The notes under the pieces are model-generated. The model was not told where the DNA came from. It did no database searches and saw only the letters and a program-made list of their open reading frames with translations. Positions 1-5,568 of a DNA stretch of 7,064 nt are shown in pieces. The translations under genes and the position numbers were made by a program. Source of the stretch: Solirubrobacterales bacterium. Lineage in GTDB: Bacteria; Actinomycetota; Thermoleophilia; Solirubrobacterales; Solirubrobacteraceae. The first letter of the stretch is position 1. Every line of letters starts with the position of its first letter. The stretch lies in assembly GCA_017354065.1 (NCBI GenBank), contig JAFMRN010000033.1, forward strand, positions 1-7,064, in the 5' to 3' direction.

Positions 1-119
1 CTCCTGATGAAGTCCTTGACCCAGCCGCCGGCCGCCTCCACGTCCTGGCGATGCTCAGGATCGGCGCTGATAGACGGGATTCTGAGAAAGTCGGCGAGCT
101 CATCAAACCAGGTGGACAT
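1..119 (-). CDS. M20-family metallopeptidase (dipeptidase-like), N-terminal fragment cut by the left edge
   Basis: Reading leftwards from the ATG at 119-117 gives 39 codons without a stop. The peptide begins MSTWFDELADFLRIPSISAD and ends near GGWVKDFIR. This matches the usual start of M20/M25/M40 carboxypeptidase-type dipeptidases: a short helix, the 'FLRIPSIS' signature, a 'ADPEHRQDV' stretch and a second helix with 'AAGGWV'. Family members are about 400-460 residues, cytoplasmic, and use two metal ions to cut dipeptides or acylated amino acids. The metal-binding residues would lie off the window, so the specificity cannot be read. The gene starts 27 bases after the topoisomerase stop on the same strand, so co-transcription is likely. 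No good Shine-Dalgarno is present; only a weak AGG lies 10 bases upstream of the ATG. An upstream in-frame TAA (the topB stop) limits any extension. The family call is fairly secure; the substrate is unknown. Confidence 0.8.
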   Translation of the reverse strand, partial: MSTWFDELADFLRIPSISADPEHRQDVEAAGGWVKDFIR

Positions 120-146
120 GGGAGCGCAGCCTAGCGGCAGGCGATC

Positions 147-2429
147 TTAGGCCGCTTCGGCGGGCGGCTGGGCGACCGCGTCGGCCGGCGCTTCGGCAGT
201 CGCGTCCGGGGAAGCGGCGCCGGCCGCGGTCTCGTCGGGGTCCGGCGGCTTGGCACCGGCCTTGGCCCACGGCTCGTCAAACTCGACACGCCAGCGGCGT
301 TCCTCGGTCTGCATCAGCGCCAGGCGGGCGCGGAAGGACTTGCCCGAGCGTCCCTTGAAGCCGGTCACGGGTTTCTCGGTCCGGCCGGTCTTGATCAGCT
401 CGCGCACGATCTGGGCGGTCAGGGTCTTGCCGGCCTTGGCTTTCCAGATCACAAAGCCACAGCCGGGGTCGTTGCGCGACCAGCAGGAGTAGCCCTTGCG
501 GTTCTCAATGATGTCCTGGCCACACACCGGACAGGGCCCAAGATTGGCGCGCGGGATCCGCACGTCCTTCAGCGTGGTGTCGAGCGTGTGGATGGTCTCC
601 TCGGCGAACTTGGCGATGTCGGACATGAACTCCTGACGGGTATGCCCGCCGGTCTCGATCCGCGCCAGCCGCTGCTCCCACTCACCGGTCAGCGACGGGC
701 TGGTCAGCGCGTGATCTCCGAGCAGCCGGATCACGTTCAGACCCTTCTCGGTCACCACCAGAGAACGACCGTCACGCTCGATGTAGCCGACCTGGAGCAG
801 ACGCTCGATGATCGCCGAGCGGGTGGCGGGCGTACCGATCCCCGACTCCTTCATCGCCTCGCGCGCTTCATCGTCGTCGACGAGCTTGCCGGCCGTCTCC
901 ATCACGGTCAGCAGGCTGCCGTCCGAGTAGCGCCGCGGCGGCTTGGTCTCCTTCGCCTCCGACTTGATCCGGTGGACTTTGGACTGCTCGCCCTTCTCGA
1001 GCTGAGGCAGTTGCTGTTCTGCGCCCTCATCCTCGTCCTGGCCGCTGGTGCCCGCATCCGCGCCAGTGCCCTCGCCGTAAACGCCGCGCCAGCCCGGCAC
1101 CAACAGCACCTTGCCGCGGGTACGGAAGATGTGCCCGGCTACGGTGGTCTCCAGCCGGGTGTTCTCGAACACCGCTTCCGGGTGGAACACGGCCAAGAAC
1201 CGGCGGACCACGAGGTCATAGATCTTGAGCTCGTCCTCCTTCATCTTGTCGACCGGGTGCTTCTCGGCGAGCGTCGGGATGATCGCGTGGTGGTCCGTGA
1301 CCTTCTCATTCCAGACCACGCGCTGGAGCGGAAGCTTGTCGAGCCCCTGGACGTAGGCGGCGGCGGTCGCGTACTCCTTCCGTGCCCCGACGAGCCCGGC
1401 GATCGGCTTGATGTCGGAGATCATGTCCGAGGTGATGTAGCGGCTGTTAGTACGCGGGTAGGTCAGCGCCTTGCGGTCCTCATACAGGGACTGCGCCGCG
1501 CGCAGCGTGCGCGACGCGGTAAAGCCGTAGCGACTTGATGCCTCGCGCTGCAGCGACGTCAGGTCATAGAGCAGCGGCGGGCGGTCCTTGCGCGTGCTCT
1601 TGTCGAGCTTGGTGATCTCACCGATCTGCCCGTCACAGGCCGCCACCACCGCAGCGGCCTCCTCGGCGGTCTTCAACCGGGGGTTGGCGCCGACGTGCAG
1701 GCGGCCCTCATACGCGCGGCGTGGCTCGTCCGGCTGGGCCAGGAAGCGCGCGTCGACCAGCCAGTAGGGCTCGGGCTTGAACTCGCGGATCTCCACCTCG
1801 CGGCGGGCGAGGATCGCCAGCGTCGGCGTCTGTACGCGGCCGAGGGAGACAGCGCCGTCAAAGCTCGAGCGCAGCCGGATCGTCGCCGCGCGGGTGGCGT
1901 TCATGCCGACTATCCAGTCCGCCTCAGAACGTGACCGCGCGGCTTCCTCCAGGGACGCAAACTCTTCGGAGGGACGCAGCCCGGCGAACGCCTCCTTGAT
2001 CGCCGCGGGCGCCATCGAGTTCAGCCACAGGCGCTGCACCGGCAGCTTCGATCCGGCCTTCTCATACAGGTAGGCGAAGATCAGCTCGCCCTCACGCCCG
2101 GCATCGCAGGCGTTCACCACCTGGTCCACGTCGGAGCGGCCGAGCTCCTTGGAGACCACCGACATCTGCTTCTTGGAGCGTTCGTCACGGACCACGAGCT
2201 TGAACTTGTCGGGGACGATCGGCAGGTCCGCCATTCGCCACTTGGCGTACTTGGCGTCGTACTCGTCGGGGTCGGCAAGCTGCACGAGATGGCCGACGGC
2301 CCAGGTCACGACGTGATCGGGCCCCTCAAGCGCGGCCTTGTTCTCTGTCGCCTGGAACGGCCCGGGCAGCTGCTTGACCAGCTCCTTGCCGACGGACGGC
2401 TTCTCTGCGATGACGAGCGTCTTCCCCAT
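147..2429 (-). CDS. topB: DNA topoisomerase III-type (type IA) TopB with C-terminal zinc ribbon
   Basis: This 760-residue cytoplasmic enzyme should relax or decatenate DNA by cutting one strand through a 5'-phosphotyrosine, with Mg2+ in its TOPRIM domain. What is seen: an N-terminal TOPRIM start MGKTLVIAEKPSVGKEL (metal-site Glu9), the second TOPRIM motif ACDAGREGEL (Asp109, Arg112, Glu113), 'SLGRVQTPTL' at 195-204, and the active-site motif LTYPRTNSRYI with Tyr324 as the likely nucleophile. 'TDHHAIIPT' (378-386) and 'ESGIGTPATRS' (528-538) are further core motifs. After the core comes a C4 zinc ribbon (Cys633, 636, 649, 657), then a Toprim_Crpt-like repeat at about 665-708, and an Ala/Pro-rich acidic tail to 760. 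An acidic low-complexity insert lies at 452-482. The start is set by the conserved N-terminus. The gene lies 53 bases after the marP stop, with no clear Shine-Dalgarno. DAGRE, rather than DxDxE, is what I recall for Firmicutes-type TopB, so this is probably that branch and not TopA. Confidence 0.95.
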   Translation of the reverse strand: MGKTLVIAEKPSVGKELVKQLPGPFQATENKAALEGPDHVVTWAVGHLVQLADPDEYDAKYAKWRMADLPIVPDKFKLVVRDERSKKQMSVVSKELGRSDVDQVVNACDAGREGELIFAYLYEKAGSKLPVQRLWLNSMAPAAIKEAFAGLRPSEEFASLEEAARSRSEADWIVGMNATRAATIRLRSSFDGAVSLGRVQTPTLAILARREVEIREFKPEPYWLVDARFLAQPDEPRRAYEGRLHVGANPRLKTAEEAAAVVAACDGQIGEITKLDKSTRKDRPPLLYDLTSLQREASSRYGFTASRTLRAAQSLYEDRKALTYPRTNSRYITSDMISDIKPIAGLVGARKEYATAAAYVQGLDKLPLQRVVWNEKVTDHHAIIPTLAEKHPVDKMKEDELKIYDLVVRRFLAVFHPEAVFENTRLETTVAGHIFRTRGKVLLVPGWRGVYGEGTGADAGTSGQDEDEGAEQQLPQLEKGEQSKVHRIKSEAKETKPPRRYSDGSLLTVMETAGKLVDDDEAREAMKESGIGTPATRSAIIERLLQVGYIERDGRSLVVTEKGLNVIRLLGDHALTSPSLTGEWEQRLARIETGGHTRQEFMSDIAKFAEETIHTLDTTLKDVRIPRANLGPCPVCGQDIIENRKGYSCWSRNDPGCGFVIWKAKAGKTLTAQIVRELIKTGRTEKPVTGFKGRSGKSFRARLALMQTEERRWRVEFDEPWAKAGAKPPDPDETAAGAASPDATAEAPADAVAQPPAEAA

Positions 2430-2482
2430 ATTGGAGTTGGCAGCGTAGCGTCGCCGCCGGTTCCCTGAGCGGATCGACGAGG

Positions 2483-3646
2483 TTAATCAGCGCAGCTCTG
2501 TGTGCTGACGGGCCGCCGGGCGCCGGCTTTGGCCAGCTCAGAGCTGACGACGCTGTTGGGCACGGCAAAGCCGCCGGGCTGGCCCTTCGCGGCGTTGGTG
2601 ATCTCGGCAAACACGGTCGCGATCACCTGGCCGGCGCTGTCGATCATCGGCCCCCCGGAGTTGCCTGGGCGGACCGTGCCGCGCAACGCGGCGATATCGC
2701 GGATCACCGGACCGTTGCCATAGGCGTCCTGGGTCGATGTCGGGCGGGTCTGACCGAGGCGTCCCGGCTCGAAGCTGAGCGGCCCGTCCTGGGGGTAGCC
2801 GACGATCGCGGCCGAGCTGCCGATACCCGGGTTTGGCGCCAGAGACAGCGCCGGGGCCTTCAAGGACGGCACTGACAGAACCGCTATGTCCTCGTGGGGA
2901 TCGAAGCGCACAACCCGCGCATCCAGTGTCGGGCCGCCGCCACCGTCCTGCACCGTGGTCTGGCGCTCACCGGCCACGACGTGCGCGTTGGTTACGACCA
3001 GACCCGGTCCGGCAACCCAGCCGCTGCCCTCGATGCCAAGCCCACAGGCCACACCCTGGATCCGCACGACGCTCTGGTGACCTGCGCGCTGGACCGCCGC
3101 GGCGCCGACTATGCCGGCGCTCGGGGCCTGGACGTTGGCTGCCGGTCCGTTGACCGACGGGAGCGGGTCGATCCGCGACAGCGAGTCGAGCAACCCCCCC
3201 GTTGGCGGTAAGAACTCGTCAAGTCCGCGCAGAATTTGAGACTCTGCAAGTTGGTGGCGCAGTCCGGACGCGCCAGTAACGCCAAGTAGGAGCGCCCCAG
3301 CGACCCATGCGGCCCCGAGGCCGAGGCAGGCCCCGAGGAGCGCACCCCCCAGTCCGTCAAGGAACTTCAACCCAGGGATGAACAGCAGCCTTCTGAACCT
3401 TGCGCCGAGCGCCTCCGCGGCGGCGCCGAGCAGGCCACCGAGCAGCAGCGCGCCGCCGAGGCTGAACAGCGGCGCGTACGGCGAATGCGATCGCTGGCTC
3501 AGCAGCTGGGGCGCCAGGTGCGTGCCGATCACGGCCCCGAGCGCGAAGCCACCAAGTGACAGCGCGCCCACCAAAAAGCCGCGGTGGAACCCCCTTGCCG
3601 CCAGCAGGATCGTGATTGCGAGGATCACCCAATCCACGGCGCTCAT
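2483..3646 (-). CDS. marP: MarP-like membrane serine protease (CvpA-type anchor plus trypsin-like domain)
   Basis: This 387-residue membrane protease carries its catalytic domain outside the membrane. Residues 1-125 hold four hydrophobic segments (about 6-20, 24-42, 61-80, 98-122) in a CvpA/colicin V production-like arrangement, with the typical opening 'VDWVILAI...RGFHRGFLVG'. A linker runs to about 180. The chymotrypsin-fold domain shows the full triad: His222 in VVTNAHVVAG, Asp253 in HEDIAVL, Ser330 in RPGNSGGPM. Cys201 and Cys385 sit where M. tuberculosis MarP (Rv3671c) has its structural disulfide (C214-C395): Cys201 is 21 residues before the His, as there. Length is close to the mycobacterial protein (about 397). 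In mycobacteria MarP is needed for survival in acid and oxidative stress and processes a peptidoglycan hydrolase; the substrate here is unknown. The gene is first in the minus-strand cluster and divergent from a PBP gene. No Shine-Dalgarno precedes its ATG; a TAACCT hexamer lies 8 bases upstream, so leaderless translation is possible. Confidence 0.93.
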   Translation of the reverse strand: MSAVDWVILAITILLAARGFHRGFLVGALSLGGFALGAVIGTHLAPQLLSQRSHSPYAPLFSLGGALLLGGLLGAAAEALGARFRRLLFIPGLKFLDGLGGALLGACLGLGAAWVAGALLLGVTGASGLRHQLAESQILRGLDEFLPPTGGLLDSLSRIDPLPSVNGPAANVQAPSAGIVGAAAVQRAGHQSVVRIQGVACGLGIEGSGWVAGPGLVVTNAHVVAGERQTTVQDGGGGPTLDARVVRFDPHEDIAVLSVPSLKAPALSLAPNPGIGSSAAIVGYPQDGPLSFEPGRLGQTRPTSTQDAYGNGPVIRDIAALRGTVRPGNSGGPMIDSAGQVIATVFAEITNAAKGQPGGFAVPNSVVSSELAKAGARRPVSTQSCAD

Positions 3647-3740
3647 CCCGCGGGAGGTTAGTCGTGGATGAATCTGCCTGGTCTTGTCCTAACTTTTTGC
3701 TTGCTGGGGGGTTAGTGCAACGGAAGGCAGGCTCTAGCGC
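3647..3740. promoter_or_regulatory. Divergent marP/PBP intergenic region with probable promoters
   Basis: These 94 bases between two divergent starts must hold the control signals for both genes. The middle (about 3671-3703) is clearly richer in A/T than its surroundings and includes a run of five T. Candidate -10 hexamers are TAACTT on the plus strand (3690-3695), for the PBP, and TAACCT on the minus strand (3655-3660), 8 bases before the marP ATG. Neither has a convincing -35 box at 16-18 bases, so these are guesses. For the PBP, GGAAGG (3722-3727) and GGCAGG (3726-3731) form a modest Shine-Dalgarno zone 9-13 bases before the ATG at 3741. A stronger GGAGGT at 3653-3658 belongs to possible leader ORFs described separately. 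No operator palindrome was obvious. Confidence 0.45.
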
Positions 3741-3753
3741 ATGGGGAAGCTGA
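3653..3753 (+). other. Possible leader ORFs upstream of the PBP gene, with a strong Shine-Dalgarno
   Basis: GGAGGT at 3653-3658 is a perfect six-base match to the core anti-Shine-Dalgarno and the best such site in the window. Two short plus-strand ORFs follow it. One starts with GTG at 3664-3666 (about 6 bases downstream), runs 29 codons, and stops with TGA at 3751-3753, overlapping the PBP start codon by 13 bases in another frame. The other starts with ATG at 3668-3670 (10 bases downstream) and encodes MNLPGLVLTFCLLGG, stopping with TAG at 3713-3715. The first arrangement would suit translational coupling to the PBP. Against this, the transcript would have to start upstream of 3653, at or within the marP 5' end, and such short ORFs arise by chance. 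I treat them as candidates only. Confidence 0.25.
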
Positions 3754-5546
3754 AAATCGGACGGGGAAGACGCGGGCACGGGCCGGAGGCCAACGGGTCC
3801 GTGCACGGCGGCTTCTATGACTACGAGGCCCAGAACACGTGGGGCCCCTACTCCGACGACGGCGACTTCCGTGAGAACGGACGCAGGCGCGTTCGGTTGC
3901 CGGAGCTTGACCCCCGCCGCACACGGATCCTGACCCGCGTCGGGCCGCTCGTGCTGTTGGCGGCCGCGGCCTTCGGCTTTGGCGTGTGGCTGTCAGGTAC
4001 CTCGGCGCGCGCCGAGCGCGCCCTGGTCCGGCGCTACGTCCAGGCCTGGTCACACAAGGACTTCGCGTCCATGTACGGGATGCTCTCAGACGCCTCCCGG
4101 GGACGGATCGGCGCTGCGAAGTTCCAGAGCGCCTATGACAAGTACTACTCGCTGGCGACGGTCAGCTCGCTCGCTGTCGGCCACGGGCTCCATATCTCCC
4201 ACAACGTCGCGAGCGTCCCGCTGATCGTGCGCACGCACGTGTTCGGCACCCTGCACCAGACGCTGCGCTTGAACCTGGCCGACGACAGCCACGTGGGCTA
4301 CGCCTCATATGAGCTGTTCCCCGGCCTGCACAGTCATGAGAAGCTGACGCGCCATCTGCGGATGGGCGCTCGCGGGACGCTTGAGGCGGCTGATGGCACC
4401 CCGCTGGCCCAAGGTCCCTCCAGAAGCTCACCGATCCCGAACGTTGCGAACCAGATAGTCGGCTCACTCGGCCCGATCCCGGCCGCACAGAAGAGCGAAT
4501 ACACCGATCTCGGCTACCCGAGCGGCACCCAGGTCGGCCAGAACGGGCTGGAGCAGGTCTTCCAGAAGCAGCTCGCCGGCAAGCCGGGCGGGACGCTTGA
4601 CGCCGGCAGCCGGATGCTGGCGGCCGTGGCGCCGACGCCTGGCAAGACGGTCAAGACGACGATCAACCCGAAGCTCGAGCAGGCGGCACTCACCGCGCTG
4701 GGCAGCAACTACGCCGGGATGACGGTGATGAACTCCAAGACCGGCGCGATCGAGGCCGCTGTCGGCTTGGCCTACTCAGACCTGCAGCCTCCCGGCTCGA
4801 CCTTCAAGATCGTGACCGCGGCAGCGGCGCTGCAATCCGGGGTCGCCACACCGCAGTCCAAGTTCCCCTACGAGCAAAAGACCAGCGTCGGCGGCTTTGT
4901 GATGCAGAACGACGCCGGCGAATCCTGTGGCGGCACGCTGATCAACGCGTTCGCGGTGTCCTGCGATACCACCTTCGCTCCGCTGAGCATCAAGATCGGG
5001 GCCAAGCGGATTGAGGACACGGCCAAGCGCTTTGGCTACAACGAGCCGACGGGCATCCCCAACGCCCTGGAGTCCACACTGCCGCCCGGCAGCATGTCGA
5101 GCGACACCGCCGTGGGCTCAACCGGGATCGGCCAGGGCCAGCTCCAAGCCACGACCCTGGAGGTCGCTGACACGGGCGCCACGATCGCGAACGCCGGCAA
5201 GCGCCCGCTGCCGACGCTCTCCTACAACGCGAAGCCCAGGTACGTGCGGGCCACCACCCCGCACGTCGCGGCGGAGATCCAGAAGATGATGCAGGCGGTG
5301 GTCAGCTACGGCACCGGCACTCCCGCCAAGCTCCCCGGCGTGCAGCTGGCCGGCAAGACCGGCACCGCCGAACTGGCCAACACCGCCGGCAAGCAGAACG
5401 ACAAGAAGAACACCGACGCCTGGTTCGTCGGCTACGTCCCCGGCTCCAAGCAACCACTGGTGGCCAGCGCGCTGTTTCCCGCCAACGGGATGGGCGCCGA
5501 CTCGGCAGCGCCGGCGGTCAGCTCGGTGCTGAAGTCGGCCCTGTAG
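3741..5546 (+). CDS. Class B penicillin-binding protein (transpeptidase) with NTF2-like MecA_N domain
   Basis: This 601-residue bitopic membrane protein should cross-link peptidoglycan stem peptides (DD-transpeptidase) outside the membrane. Layout: a charged cytoplasmic tail (1-66), one transmembrane helix (about 67-84, VGPLVLLAAAAFGFGVWL), an NTF2-like MecA_N domain (about 92-205), a compact dimerisation/linker region (about 206-305) with a degenerate 'RGTLEAADGTPLAQG', then the transpeptidase domain to the end. Active-site motifs are STFK (nucleophile Ser353, Lys356), SCD (407-409, in place of SxN) and KTG (539-541, in AGKTGTAE), plus GIGQGQL (462-468). The domain order recalls S. aureus PBP2a (668 residues), but the segment before STFK is short. 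No transglycosylase domain is present, so it would need a SEDS or class A partner. An in-frame TAG at 3735-3737 means 3741 is the most upstream possible start; GGAAGG/GGCAGG serve as ribosome site. The gene is divergent from marP. Intrinsic beta-lactam tolerance is possible for this family but not shown here. Confidence 0.93.
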   Translation: MGKLKIGRGRRGHGPEANGSVHGGFYDYEAQNTWGPYSDDGDFRENGRRRVRLPELDPRRTRILTRVGPLVLLAAAAFGFGVWLSGTSARAERALVRRYVQAWSHKDFASMYGMLSDASRGRIGAAKFQSAYDKYYSLATVSSLAVGHGLHISHNVASVPLIVRTHVFGTLHQTLRLNLADDSHVGYASYELFPGLHSHEKLTRHLRMGARGTLEAADGTPLAQGPSRSSPIPNVANQIVGSLGPIPAAQKSEYTDLGYPSGTQVGQNGLEQVFQKQLAGKPGGTLDAGSRMLAAVAPTPGKTVKTTINPKLEQAALTALGSNYAGMTVMNSKTGAIEAAVGLAYSDLQPPGSTFKIVTAAAALQSGVATPQSKFPYEQKTSVGGFVMQNDAGESCGGTLINAFAVSCDTTFAPLSIKIGAKRIEDTAKRFGYNEPTGIPNALESTLPPGSMSSDTAVGSTGIGQGQLQATTLEVADTGATIANAGKRPLPTLSYNAKPRYVRATTPHVAAEIQKMMQAVVSYGTGTPAKLPGVQLAGKTGTAELANTAGKQNDKKNTDAWFVGYVPGSKQPLVASALFPANGMGADSAAPAVSSVLKSAL

Positions 5547-5568
5547 TAGCCGCGCGGGGCGGGCTACT
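5545..5568. terminator. Hairpin between convergent genes, possible bidirectional terminator
   Basis: The arms AGTAGCC (5545-5551) and GGCTACT (5562-5568) form a perfect 7-base-pair stem around a 10-base G/C loop. It sits between the PBP stop (TAG 5544-5546) and the stop of the convergent gene (TAG at 5566-5564), overlapping both stop codons. There is no good T-run on either side: the plus-strand tail is only TCTTCGT. It could therefore be a weak or factor-assisted terminator serving both strands. The symmetry is partly explained by the two genes each ending in TAG. Confidence 0.45.

Noticed and set aside
588..1538. Long plus-strand ORF (316 codons) opposite topB
   Set aside because: It lies wholly antisense to the well-conserved topB, is rich in Arg/Leu/Val/Asp as expected for a shadow frame in high-GC DNA, and shows no recognisable motif.
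2430..2482. A terminator or separate promoter between marP and topB
   Set aside because: No stem of useful length and no T-run was seen, and no paired promoter boxes; continuous transcription is the simpler reading.
3690..3720. A full sigma-70-type promoter for the PBP around TAACTT
   Set aside because: No -35 hexamer resembling TTGACA is found at 16-18 bases, so only a weak -10 candidate is reported within the intergenic feature.
3357..3806. Minus-strand ORF of 149 codons spanning the marP 5' end, the intergenic gap and the PBP start
   Set aside because: It overlaps two conserved genes in other frames, has shadow-like Arg/Ala/Pro composition and no good start site.
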